Shown piece by piece: positions 1 to 8,386 of a stretch of 64,000 nt of DNA; positions within the stretch are counted from its first letter, which is position 1; every line of letters starts with the position of its first letter. This DNA is from Luteibacter sp. Sphag1AF (GTDB lineage Bacteria; Pseudomonadota; Gammaproteobacteria; Xanthomonadales; Rhodanobacteraceae). A model generated the notes under the pieces. That model saw only the letters and a program-made list of their open reading frames with translations, made no database searches and was not told the DNA's origin. A program made the position numbers and the translations under genes. Where the stretch lies: assembly GCF_014192715.1 (NCBI RefSeq), contig NZ_JACHYH010000003.1, positions 62,001 to 126,000 on the forward strand, given 5' to 3'.

Positions 1-1068
1 CAGCGATTCCACTTCGTCGTGCGCGTCGGCGATGCGAGCCGCAAACTCGTCGTGAAGTTGCTGCCGGGTTGCCGATGCCATCGCGATGGCGTGTTGATTG
101 TGATTGAACACCGGCAGATCGAAGGTCACGGCAGGGCCGCCGTTGCGGACGCGGCTGTTGTCCTGTGAGGCGCTGTAACCCAGCGTGAGCGCGGGAAACT
201 GCGCCAGCACGGCAGCGCGAAGCGTCGCCTCCTGCGCGGCATAGCCCAGCCGGAGCGCCACCAGATCCGGGCGCCGCTGCGCCAGCGTCGCCAGCTGAGT
301 GCGAACGACGCGGTCATCGGAAGGGACCACGGGAGGAAGTGGGGCCAGCGATACGACGGCGTCGTAGCGCAGGCCGAGTAGTGCGGTGAGTTCACGGTGC
401 CGCGCTTGCAGCGTGCGTTGCAGATCATCGTGCGCCGTTCGCGCATCGGCTGCCGCAGCCAGGGCCGGCGCGGCGGCACCCCGCTCTTCGTCACCTGCGG
501 CAATGGCGTGATTCAACCGTGCGGCACGCTCGTCCAGCCAGTCCAATGACCTGCCCTGCACCGCATACAGACGCTCCCCCTCGCTGATATCCACGACCAG
601 CAGCTGCGCCTTTGCCACCGTCTGCCATTCCTGCCACAGCAGCGATGCGTTGATCTGGGCTTCGGTCGCGCGTGCCGCCTCGCGCATCGGTGCCAGGGTG
701 ATCAGCGCCGCCACATCCTGGCCGATGCCCGCTGACCATGCGGTGCTGTCGCCCGCGCCGGACAACAGATATCCCACGCCGAGATTCACGGAGGGATTCG
801 GCAACACACCCGCCTCCAGCATCTGCGCGTGCGCGATGTGTTGCTGTGCGCGAAGCGACACCAGCTCCGGGCTGTGTTCCAGCACCAGCCGATCCACGCC
901 GTCCATGGTCAGCCCGCCAGGCGGGGGCGGCGTGCCCTGCAACTCTTCGATGCTGCTGGCCAGTGCGGGTTGCACCGCCAATGGCAAAGGCCGATACGTG
1001 GCGCATCCCGCGACGCCTGCTGCAATAAGCACAGCCGTGCCGATAGCGGGAAGAACGGAGGAATTCAC
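1..1068 (-). CDS. TolC-family outer-membrane efflux lipoprotein (partial, C-terminus beyond window)
   Basis: The frame is open from a GTG at 1068 to the left edge, about 356 codons. It starts with a lipoprotein signal (hydrophobic stretch, then AGVAGC, so Cys near residue 21 is the likely lipidation site). The rest is the Ala/Leu/Gln-rich helical pattern of outer-membrane factors, with the typical LVLEHSPEL and ALRLGYAAQE helices. Such proteins form the outer-membrane duct of RND or ABC tripartite efflux pumps (NodT/CusC type). The inner-membrane partners would lie to the left, outside the window. It is divergent from the beta-propeller gene at 1212. The substrate cannot be told. The family is clear; the GTG start is inferred from the lipobox position. 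Confidence 0.85.
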   Translation of the reverse strand, partial: MNSSVLPAIGTAVLIAAGVAGCATYRPLPLAVQPALASSIEELQGTPPPPGGLTMDGVDRLVLEHSPELVSLRAQQHIAHAQMLEAGVLPNPSVNLGVGYLLSGAGDSTAWSAGIGQDVAALITLAPMREAARATEAQINASLLWQEWQTVAKAQLLVVDISEGERLYAVQGRSLDWLDERAARLNHAIAAGDEERGAAAPALAAAADARTAHDDLQRTLQARHRELTALLGLRYDAVVSLAPLPPVVPSDDRVVRTQLATLAQRRPDLVALRLGYAAQEATLRAAVLAQFPALTLGYSASQDNSRVRNGGPAVTFDLPVFNHNQHAIAMASATRQQLHDEFAARIADAHDEVESL

Positions 1069-1211
1069 GCAAACCTCGTGGGCATGATCGAATGGGGCCA
1101 CGGTATCGACCTTTGCTTAGCGATCTCTTTGGCCGATGCGCCTGCCGTGTTGTAAGCCGTGAATAAGCCAGCCGGTCCATGCTCGGCGAACCTTCCGCAC
1201 GAGCCACGTCC

Positions 1212-2231
1212 ATGCGCGCACCCTTTCGCTACCTGCTTCCTGTCGGTCTTCTCTGGATGTGTGCCCACGCAGCTGCCGCCGACGCGCCGCTGGGCGTGAC
1301 GTCACGCTGGGCCATCGGGCAGGAAGGTGGCTGGGACTACCTGAACTTCGACGCTGTACAGCATCAGCTTTATGTCAGCCGGGCTGATCGTGTGCTGGTG
1401 CTGGATGTGGATAGCCACACCATCAAGGGCGTGATCGCCGGTACGGCCGGCGTGCATGGCATCGCGTTGTCTGACGACCGCCATGAGGGCTATACCAGCA
1501 ATGGCAAAGCCTCATCGGTAACGGTATTCGACCGCCGTACGCTGAAGACGCTGGCGACCATCGGCGGCACGGGCAAGAACCCCGATGCCATCGTCTACCA
1601 CCCGGCAAGCCACTCGTTGTTTACTTTCAACGGCGCAAGTCACGATGCCAGTGTGATCGACGTGACCGCCCGCAAGGTGGTTGCCACGATTCCGCTGCCG
1701 GGCAAGCCCGAGTTCGCCGTCACCGATGACCATGGGCACCTGTTCGCGAACATCGAAGATAAGGCGCAGCTCGTGGACATCGACATCGCATCCGGAAAGG
1801 TGGCGCACATCTGGTCACTGGCACCGTGCCAATCGCCCAGCGGGTTGGCTATCGACAAGGCGAATGAGCGGCTGTTTTCCGTGTGCGACAACAAAGTCAT
1901 GACGGTACTGGACGGCACGCGCGGCAAGGTGGTTGCGTCAGTGGCGATTGGCGAGGGCCCCGATGCTGTGGCATTTGATGCGGCGACGCGCACTGCGTAC
2001 GTGTCCGATGGTCAAAGTGCCGACCTGACGGTGGTGCAGCAGATGGATGCCGATCACTATGCCGTGCTCCAGACATTGGCCACGCAGACCGGTGCGCGTA
2101 CGCTGGCACTGGATGCGCAGACGCATCGGCTGTTTCTTCCGGCGGCGACGGCGGATGGATCGTTGCCGGTGGGTGGCAAGGTGCGCTGGAAGGACGGGAG
2201 TTTTACGTTGCTAACCATTGGCAGGCCCTGA
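1212..2231 (+). CDS. Secreted YVTN-type beta-propeller protein
   Basis: 339 residues. The ATG at 1212 is preferred to an upstream one because it gives a clean signal peptide (MRAPFRYLLPVGLLWMC, then AHAAAADA). The mature part is made of repeated blades such as VLVLDVDSHTIKGVI, VTVFDRRTLKTLATI and ASVIDVTARKVVATI, the pattern of YVTN/lactonase-like propellers. These act in the periplasm as binding scaffolds or, in some families, as enzymes. No catalytic signature is evident, so the function stays open. The gene sits between a divergent efflux lipoprotein and a convergent response regulator, so a role with the efflux system is possible but unproven. Confidence 0.8.
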   Translation: MRAPFRYLLPVGLLWMCAHAAAADAPLGVTSRWAIGQEGGWDYLNFDAVQHQLYVSRADRVLVLDVDSHTIKGVIAGTAGVHGIALSDDRHEGYTSNGKASSVTVFDRRTLKTLATIGGTGKNPDAIVYHPASHSLFTFNGASHDASVIDVTARKVVATIPLPGKPEFAVTDDHGHLFANIEDKAQLVDIDIASGKVAHIWSLAPCQSPSGLAIDKANERLFSVCDNKVMTVLDGTRGKVVASVAIGEGPDAVAFDAATRTAYVSDGQSADLTVVQQMDADHYAVLQTLATQTGARTLALDAQTHRLFLPAATADGSLPVGGKVRWKDGSFTLLTIGRP

Positions 2232-2250
2232 ACGACCTGGCCAGCGTCAC

Positions 2251-2916
2251 TCAACGCGGATCGCGCGGAATCATGTAGCCAAATCCGCGCACGGTCTGAA
2301 TGGCCTCGAAGCTCAGCTTCCTGCGCAGCGCATGCACCAGCACCTCAAGAGCATTGGCGGTCTGCGCACCGTCAATGCCGTACAGTGAATTCTCCAGCGT
2401 CTGCCGCTGTACGATACGCCCGGCGCGTTCGATCAGAATCTGCAACAACGCAAACTCGCGACGGGTCAGCTCAACGGGCTGACCGCGATATGCCACCTCG
2501 AACGTACTGAGGTTCAGATCAATGGCGCCCACTTCGATGTGGTTATCTGCCAGCCCCTTTGAACGACGCGCCAGCGCACGGATGCGCGCGGCCAGTTCGT
2601 CCAGATGGAACGGCTTCACCAGATAGTCGTCAGCGCCGGCATCCAGTCCACGAATGCGCGCTTCCACCGCATCGCGTGCCGTCATCACGATGACCGGTGT
2701 GCGGATGTGCGCGGCGCGGATCTCTTTGAGAATATCCAGCCCGTCTTTGCCGGGAAGGCCCAGGTCAATCAACACCACATCCGCCGACTGGTCGCGAATC
2801 GCGCGCAGCCCTTCGGTGCCGTGGCGAATCAGGGTCACCGTGTAGGACAGCTGCGTCAGTACCCGCCGGATGGCCGCGCCCAGTTGAGCGTCGTCCTCAA
2901 TGACGATGATGTGCAC
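2251..2916 (-). CDS. OmpR/PhoB-family response regulator (orphan)
   Basis: A two-domain transcription factor of about 221 residues. The GTG at 2916 is chosen because a good Shine-Dalgarno (GAGGAG) lies just upstream and the product then begins MHIIVIEDD, as usual for the family. An in-frame GTG at 2943 would add nine residues. The receiver domain has the acidic pair EDD, the phospho-acceptor Asp51 in LIDLGLPG and Lys101 in VKPF. The C-terminal winged helix has the expected ELTRREFALL and VRGFGY motifs. It resembles QseB/TctD-type regulators. No histidine kinase lies beside it, so its partner must be elsewhere. It may control the efflux genes to its left. Confidence 0.88.
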   Translation of the reverse strand: MHIIVIEDDAQLGAAIRRVLTQLSYTVTLIRHGTEGLRAIRDQSADVVLIDLGLPGKDGLDILKEIRAAHIRTPVIVMTARDAVEARIRGLDAGADDYLVKPFHLDELAARIRALARRSKGLADNHIEVGAIDLNLSTFEVAYRGQPVELTRREFALLQILIERAGRIVQRQTLENSLYGIDGAQTANALEVLVHALRRKLSFEAIQTVRGFGYMIPRDPR

Positions 2917-2982
2917 CAACTGCTCCTCGACTGTCTCGACCACGTTGCGCCCTGCCTTTCTGGCCCGTGTTGTGGCGCCGAT

Positions 2983-3816
2983 TCACGGCCGCGCGCCTCT
3001 GGTAAGCGCAGGATGGTCACGCCCCTGGCTTACGTCTGCCTTAGGGCCGCTGATGGACGTCGCATGACGCGTGACAATGGCGTCCCCGGCACTCAGCGTC
3101 ATGCTGACGCCCGCCGCCACCATCGCGCCGTAACCCATGCGCCGGAACCACAATCCACTGACATGCACGAGCAGCCGCCGGACCATCCACGTACCGGTGA
3201 CCGCAGCGCCACCGACCATCAGGCCCACGATCACTCCCCAGCGGTCAAGAAGGCCAAAACCTGCATAAATCCCGAGCTTCGCCACATGCAGCAGGATGTC
3301 GTTCGCCGCACGTGTCGCCACGACCTGCTGCGCAGTGAGCCCCTGGCGCAGGTAGAAACCGTTGAACAACAGACCGACCGCACCCGTCAGCCCGGATACA
3401 AAGCCCGCCAGCGCACCGATCAGCGGCAGCGTCCACCACGATGAAAGCGATACCCGTGCGGGCGGGACGCCACGCCGGAACAGCATGGGCAGATTACCGA
3501 GCAGAAAGACCCCGAGCACCACCTCCAGATAAACCGGGTCCACGCGACTGAGCACGCATGCGCCCAGCCACGCCGATGGCAGCGCAGCAGGCACGAAGCC
3601 GCGCACGATGCGCCACTGCACATGCCCGAAGAACAGCGCGATCCGCGACATGGAGCTGATGGCCGTGCCCAGCGACAACGCGGCGGGCACCGCCGTGGCG
3701 GGCAGCACCATGCGCAGCACGGGCAGCAGCACCAGGCCGGCGCCACCGCCACTCATGGCGCTGACGGCAAACGCGGCCGCCGCAGAAACAAACACGACAC
3801 ACAGGGAAACGAGCAT
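2983..3816 (-). CDS. TauE/SafE-family membrane permease
   Basis: 277 residues from the ATG at 3816. The family export-type permeases have about eight membrane helices in two repeats, and each repeat start is visible: AVSAMSGGGAGLVLLP near the N-terminus and GFVSGLTGAVGLLF in the middle. Members move sulfite, sulfoacetate or other organosulfur anions; the substrate here is unknown. An in-frame ATG at 3858 would add 14 residues, but these would be encoded by the terminator-like hairpin of the upstream dps gene, so 3816 is preferred. That start has no clear free ribosome-binding site because the hairpin and a T8 run abut it. Confidence 0.82.
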   Translation of the reverse strand: MLVSLCVVFVSAAAAFAVSAMSGGGAGLVLLPVLRMVLPATAVPAALSLGTAISSMSRIALFFGHVQWRIVRGFVPAALPSAWLGACVLSRVDPVYLEVVLGVFLLGNLPMLFRRGVPPARVSLSSWWTLPLIGALAGFVSGLTGAVGLLFNGFYLRQGLTAQQVVATRAANDILLHVAKLGIYAGFGLLDRWGVIVGLMVGGAAVTGTWMVRRLLVHVSGLWFRRMGYGAMVAAGVSMTLSAGDAIVTRHATSISGPKADVSQGRDHPALTRGARP

Positions 3817-3817
3817 G

Positions 3818-3850
3818 AAAAAAAAGTTCCGCGACCAAAGATCGCGGAAC
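3818..3850 (-). terminator. Rho-independent terminator downstream of dps, abutting the tauE start
   Basis: Read on the minus strand, a perfect 9-bp stem (GTTCCGCGA / TCGCGGAAC, 7-nt loop) is followed directly by eight T residues. It lies about 100 nt after the dps stop codon. The T run ends one base before the ATG of the TauE permease gene. The 3' arm contains the only GGAA-like ribosome-binding candidate for that gene. Confidence 0.85.
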
Positions 3851-3948
3851 CAGAGCATCGTTTTCTTAGGCGAACATCAGGTCACCACCTGATGCGCGCT
3901 GGCGCGTTTCGCATGATGCGACAAGGCGCCGATGGCCTACGAAACACC

Positions 3949-4527
3949 TCAGGCGTTGCGGCCGCTCTCAAACAGGAACCACACGCGGCGCTCGGCCTGG
4001 TCGATCCAGTTCTCAAGAAGGCTCGCCGTCGCCACATCACCGTATTCATCGCACAGGCTGTGGGTTTCGCGCATGTAAGCGGCAAGGCGCTTGTTGTCCT
4101 CGCGAAGCTCGGCAAGCATGTCCTGCGGTGTGACGAAATCGGCATCATTGTCCGAGAGACGCTGAAGCCGCTTGGAGTGGCCTACCGAACGCAGTGTCGT
4201 GCCACCGATCTTGCGGACACGCTCGGCCACGTCATCGACGATGGCGTAGATCTGGTCCGACTGATCGTCCAGCAACAGGTGCAGGTCGCGGAAGTTCGGG
4301 CCCGACATGTGCCAGTGGAAATTCTTGGTCTTGAAGTAGATCGCAAATACGTCAGCAAGCAGCGCATTGAGTTCGGCAGAAATATCGCGCGTGGCATCGG
4401 CACCCAGGTCGCTGGGCGTGCGCAGGTCGGCCTTGCGGCGCTCCTTGACATCGGACCTGGTGGCGCTGGCCTGTACCGCTTTCACTTTGGCCTTGTCCTT
4501 CGGCTTGTCTTTGGCTTTCGCTTTCAC
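3949..4527 (-). CDS. dps: Dps family DNA-binding ferritin-like protein
   Basis: 192 residues. Dps dodecamers oxidise and store iron using peroxide and bind DNA in stress or stationary phase. The four-helix ferritin-like core runs from about residue 45. Typical motifs are KTKNFHWHMSGPNF, with the conserved His residues of the ferroxidase site, followed by the acidic DDQSDQIYAIVDDVAER helix. The N-terminus (about residues 1-35) is a Lys/Ala-rich tail (MKAKAKDKPKDKAKVK), longer than in E. coli Dps, and fits a DNA-binding extension. A strong terminator follows about 100 nt after the stop. The 89 nt upstream of the start show no clear regulatory site. Confidence 0.95.
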   Translation of the reverse strand: MKAKAKDKPKDKAKVKAVQASATRSDVKERRKADLRTPSDLGADATRDISAELNALLADVFAIYFKTKNFHWHMSGPNFRDLHLLLDDQSDQIYAIVDDVAERVRKIGGTTLRSVGHSKRLQRLSDNDADFVTPQDMLAELREDNKRLAAYMRETHSLCDEYGDVATASLLENWIDQAERRVWFLFESGRNA

Positions 4528-4616
4528 GTTGAATCCTCATGCGTCACGGAAGGTGCGCCAAGCATGCGCCGGTTTCATGACCCGTGCTTGGCGAAAACAC
4601 TCTCGGGCATACCGCG

Positions 4617-5249
4617 TCATTCCTTTGTAAAACGGTCCAGGTCAACCAGTGCCCGTTGCGCACGGGCCACGGCAGACCGCTCCAGGCCGTCTTTTCCGCC
4701 CGACCGGACATACCGCATCACAAGAACAAACACACCCAGGCAGCCCAGCCCTGCGACAACCTGCCACCCGACGAAAACCGGGTTCTGCGCATAGAGATTC
4801 ACGCCGCCCAGTGCAAAAGCCCAGATCAGCAGGGGCACCCACGCCACCGAGCCGATCACACCGAACCACCAGCCCTCGCGCACCTTCCATGAGCGCAGTG
4901 CGGCCAGCCGGCGCTGTGTGTCCAGCACCGGTGCCGTGCCGTCGACCGTACCGATCAGGTAGAGCGTGCGGGCTGCGGCCAGAATCGTGCTCAAGGCGTA
5001 GGCATGAAGAAAGATGCCCGTCAGCATCAGCGAGACGCTGTCCCGGTGATGGACCCAGAAGCTGCCGAACACGATGGCGAAGAAGATGCCCACGACCAGC
5101 TGTATCCACTGGCCGATTCTGAGTGATCGCAGCGTCGCCCCCAGCACATCCGTCCGGCGATCATCGCGCAGCGCGCGCAGCCATGCGTCCTGCTGATCCA
5201 CTCGCCGGTCCATCTCGCTCCAGGCCAGCTTCCAGTCTTCATGCGACAT
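4617..5249 (-). CDS. Four-helix membrane protein coupled to an ECF sigma factor
   Basis: About 210 residues from the ATG at 5249, which has a GGAG site at good spacing and overlaps the end of the sigma-factor gene by 11 bp. The N-terminal 45 residues are charged and cytoplasmic-looking (MSHEDWKLAWSEMDRRVDQQ). They are followed by four hydrophobic segments, around IQLVVGIFFAIVFGSF, MLTGIFLHAYALSTIL, FGVIGSVAWVPLLIWAF and GWQVVAGLGCLGVFVLV, and a short charged tail. I do not recognise the family. The coupling to the sigma factor suggests an anti-sigma or sensor role, but no known anti-sigma domain is visible. Confidence 0.7.
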   Translation of the reverse strand: MSHEDWKLAWSEMDRRVDQQDAWLRALRDDRRTDVLGATLRSLRIGQWIQLVVGIFFAIVFGSFWVHHRDSVSLMLTGIFLHAYALSTILAAARTLYLIGTVDGTAPVLDTQRRLAALRSWKVREGWWFGVIGSVAWVPLLIWAFALGGVNLYAQNPVFVGWQVVAGLGCLGVFVLVMRYVRSGGKDGLERSAVARAQRALVDLDRFTKE

Positions 5250-5769
5250 GATCGTTTCTCCGGTGGTTAACAGGCGCATCGGTCATTTCCCGACGCAGGC
5301 GTTCTTTCAATCGGCCGATTTTCGTGCCGACATGACTGACCGTCAGGCCAAGCACATCCGCCATGTCGGCATGCGGGCGGTCGTCCAGGTACAGCAGCAA
5401 CAGGGCGCGATCCAGCGGCTCGAACCGGCCGATGGCCTGATAGAGCTGGGCCACCCGCTCATCCGGCTCGCTGATCGGTGTGCCGCCGGGCAGTTGGTCG
5501 TCCAGCTCCTGGCTGGACGCGGGGCGCACCGCATCGCGACGTACCCCGGACAGCGCCACATTCAGGGCAATGCGATACATCCACGTGGAAAACCGGCGCG
5601 TGTCGTCGTAGCGGGGAAACGCCCGCCACAGCTGAAGCACGATGTCCTGCTCAAGGTCACGGCGATCCTCTTCGCCCCGGGCGTACACCCGGGCTACCTT
5701 GAACACGATCCGGCGATGCTCGGTCAGCAGCCCGGCGAATCGTCGCTGTCGTTCCTCGTTTTGCCGCAT
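5239..5769 (-). CDS. RNA polymerase sigma factor, sigma-70 family (ECF type)
   Basis: 176 residues from the ATG at 5769, supported by a strong GGGAGGG site. Region 2 is visible (DLEQDIVLQLWRAFPRYD, then FSTWMYRIALNVAL), as is region 4 with a helix-turn-helix (MADVLGLTVSHVGTKIGRLK). An acidic linker separates them. The family directs RNA polymerase to a small regulon in response to a signal, usually under control of a co-transcribed anti-sigma factor. The next gene overlaps by 11 bp and encodes a membrane protein. The start lies near the divergent DUF502 gene, so the two promoters share about 97 bp. Confidence 0.88.
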   Translation of the reverse strand: MRQNEERQRRFAGLLTEHRRIVFKVARVYARGEEDRRDLEQDIVLQLWRAFPRYDDTRRFSTWMYRIALNVALSGVRRDAVRPASSQELDDQLPGGTPISEPDERVAQLYQAIGRFEPLDRALLLLYLDDRPHADMADVLGLTVSHVGTKIGRLKERLRREMTDAPVNHRRNDHVA

Positions 5770-5866
5770 ATGCCCTCCCTTTCCACCATGATTCGCGGCA
5801 CGGGAAAAAAAATCACACCGTTCCCTACAATGGCCATCCGCATCCTCCTCTCCCCGGACCTGCATC

Positions 5867-6502
5867 ATGGCTTCGCTGCGCATCAAACGTTACCTCTTCA
5901 CCGGCTTGCTGACGGTGCTTCCCCTGTGGGTCACCTGGCTGGTTTTCAGCTTTGTGCTCAGCCTGCTGGCCGGCATTGGCGCGCCCCTGGTCGAACTGGT
6001 GCTGAGCATCGACACCACGGCCGCCGCCCGGACACCCTCCTGGGTCGTGTTCCTGCTGGCGCTGGCGCTGACGCTCGGCGTGCTCTACGCCGTGGGTTTT
6101 CTTGCGAACCGCGTGCTGGGCGCGCGCATGCTGTCCGGCTTTGATGGCCTGCTGGCGCGCATTCCCGTCGTACACACGATCTATGGCGGCACCAAGAAGC
6201 TGATGGCCGTGCTGCAAAACAAGCCCTCGGGCGTGCAGCGTGTGGTGCTGGTGGAGTTTCCGCGCCCGGGCATGAAGGTGGTGGGCTTTGTCACGCGCAC
6301 CATGATCGAGGACGACACCGGCCGCGAAATGGCGGCTGTGTTCATCCCCACCACCCCCAACCCGACCGGCGGCTATCTGGAAATCGTGCCGCTGGAAGAA
6401 CTGACCCCTACCGACTGGACCATGGATCAGGCGATGGCCTTCATCATCTCCGGCGGCGCGGTTGCGCCGGACAGCCTGCCCGCTTCCCGTCCCGCCCCCT
6501 GA
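5867..6502 (+). CDS. DUF502 family membrane protein
   Basis: 211 residues. The N-terminus YLFTGLLTVLPLWVTWLVF and a second hydrophobic segment (WVVFLLALALTLGVLYAVGFLAN) are followed by the family signature IPVVHTIYGGTKKLM and a soluble beta-rich domain (VVLVEFPRPGMKVVGFVT, FIPTTPNPTGGYLEIVP). This matches DUF502 proteins, which are widespread inner-membrane proteins of unknown function. The stop is only 12 nt from the M14 peptidase start, so the two are probably co-transcribed. Confidence 0.88.
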   Translation: MASLRIKRYLFTGLLTVLPLWVTWLVFSFVLSLLAGIGAPLVELVLSIDTTAAARTPSWVVFLLALALTLGVLYAVGFLANRVLGARMLSGFDGLLARIPVVHTIYGGTKKLMAVLQNKPSGVQRVVLVEFPRPGMKVVGFVTRTMIEDDTGREMAAVFIPTTPNPTGGYLEIVPLEELTPTDWTMDQAMAFIISGGAVAPDSLPASRPAP

Positions 6503-6514
6503 CCGGATTGATCC

Positions 6515-8287
6515 ATGCGCCGTTTCGTCGTCTTTTCCCTGCTCACGGTTATATCCATGACCCTGAACGCCAAAGAAAACTGGACCACCCCGGCCGAAGC
6601 GGCCGCCTTCCGCACCACGCCCTCATACGCAGACACGCTGGCGTACCTTCAGCGCCTGGCCGCCGCCGCGCCTTCGCGACTGCGCGTGGAGACCTTCGGC
6701 ACGACGCCTGAAGGCCGCCCGATGACGGTGGTGATTGCCGGCGAAAATGGTGATCTCACCCCCGACGCGGCGCGCGCCGCCCATAAGCCGGTCGTACTGC
6801 TGCAAGCTGGCATCCATCCTGGCGAGATCGAGGGCAAGGATGCCGGCCTGATGCTGCTGCGCGACTACGCGGTGACCGGCAAGCTGCCGCACATGCTCGA
6901 TCACGCAGTGCTGGTGTTCATCCCGGTTTTCAGTGTGGATGGTCATGAAAACAGCAGCCCCTACCACCGCATCAACCAGGACGGCCCTGAAAGCATGGGC
7001 TTTCGCGGCCAGTCGCAGTACCTCAACCTCAACCGCGACTACGTCAAGGCGGATGCGCCGGAAATGCGCGCATGGCTGAAGCTGTGGAACACGTGGAAGC
7101 CTGATCTTCTGATCGACATCCACACCACCGACGGTGCGGACTACCAGTACGACCTCACCTGGTACGCCGAAGATCCGCACAAACTGCCGCCGTCGATCGC
7201 GCAGTGGCAGACGGCCGCGTACGAAGGTTACGTGATGCCCCACTACGAAAAACTGGGCCATCTTGCCGCGCCGTATCTGGAATTCCGGGATGGCCGCGAC
7301 ATCACCAAGGGCATCCAGAATTTCGGGTCGGGCCCGCGCTTCTCCACCGGCTATGCCGCCATCCGCAATCGCGCCGGCCTGCTGATCGAAACGCACATGC
7401 TCAAGCCGTACAAGGTACGCGTGGACGCCACGTACGACGTGGTGCGCACCGTGCTGGACTACGTCAGCGCGCAACCGGATGCGCTTCTTCAGGCATCCCG
7501 TCTGGCTGACGACTGGGCAGCGACACTCACCACCGTGCCCGTCACGTACAAGGCATCGCCGGAGGCGACCCCGTTCGTGCTCAAAGGCGTTGCCTTCACG
7601 CAGGAACACAGCGACATTTCGGGCGACACGTGGGTGCGCTACGACCCGAAGATCAAGAAGGACTATCCGATCCAGAGCTTCAACGCACTGTTGCCGGATC
7701 AATCCATCAACGTGCCCGCCGCTTACGTGATTCCCGCGCAGTGGACCGAGATCATCGAACGGCTGGATGCCCACGGTGTGCCATACATCCGCACGCCCGG
7801 CCCCGCCACTGTCACGGTGACCCGCTACCAGCTGGACGATCCGTCCTGGGCAACGAAGCCTTTCGAGCGGCACCTGATGCTTCGGGATGTCAAAGTCCAC
7901 GAAATCCGCACGACGGTCACACTGCCCAAGGGCTCCGTAGTGGTGGCCACAGACAATCCCTGGGCCAATATTGCCGTGAACCTGCTGGAGCCGCAGGCGC
8001 CCGACTCCCTGCTGCGCTGGGGCTACTTCAACGCCATTTTCGAGCCGAAGGAATACGGTGAGCCGCGCGTCGTGGAAGCGCTGGCACGCGACATGATCGC
8101 GAAAGATCCTGCCCTGAAGCAGGAATTTGATGCGCGCGTCCAGTCCGACCCGGCCTTCGCGGCCAGCCCCTCGGCAAGGTTGATGTTCTTCTTCCAGCGA
8201 TCCCCCTGGTACACCGCACAGAACGTAGGCGCGTACCCGGTACACAAGATCGACAACCGGGCGCTGGAGATTCTTGCGCACCCATGA
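6515..8287 (+). CDS. M14-family zinc carboxypeptidase-like protein, secreted
   Basis: 590 residues. The hydrophobic N-terminus (MRRFVVFSLLTVISMTLNA) looks like a signal peptide. The catalytic domain holds the M14 zinc ligands His101 and Glu104 in GIHPGEIEGKDAG and His203 in LLIDIHTTDGADYQYD, plus the substrate-site pattern YLNLNRDYVK. A C-terminal region of about 250 residues of unknown fold follows. M14 enzymes remove C-terminal residues from peptides or cleave peptidoglycan stems; the substrate here is not known. It follows the DUF502 gene closely. Confidence 0.88.
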   Translation: MRRFVVFSLLTVISMTLNAKENWTTPAEAAAFRTTPSYADTLAYLQRLAAAAPSRLRVETFGTTPEGRPMTVVIAGENGDLTPDAARAAHKPVVLLQAGIHPGEIEGKDAGLMLLRDYAVTGKLPHMLDHAVLVFIPVFSVDGHENSSPYHRINQDGPESMGFRGQSQYLNLNRDYVKADAPEMRAWLKLWNTWKPDLLIDIHTTDGADYQYDLTWYAEDPHKLPPSIAQWQTAAYEGYVMPHYEKLGHLAAPYLEFRDGRDITKGIQNFGSGPRFSTGYAAIRNRAGLLIETHMLKPYKVRVDATYDVVRTVLDYVSAQPDALLQASRLADDWAATLTTVPVTYKASPEATPFVLKGVAFTQEHSDISGDTWVRYDPKIKKDYPIQSFNALLPDQSINVPAAYVIPAQWTEIIERLDAHGVPYIRTPGPATVTVTRYQLDDPSWATKPFERHLMLRDVKVHEIRTTVTLPKGSVVVATDNPWANIAVNLLEPQAPDSLLRWGYFNAIFEPKEYGEPRVVEALARDMIAKDPALKQEFDARVQSDPAFAASPSARLMFFFQRSPWYTAQNVGAYPVHKIDNRALEILAHP

Positions 8288-8386
8288 CTTTCCTCACCCC
8301 CCGCCCCTTCCACCCACCCACTCACGTTATCCTCGGGTAGTTACCGAACTCGCCTTCGGGGCGATGCCACCAACAGAGGGACATTC

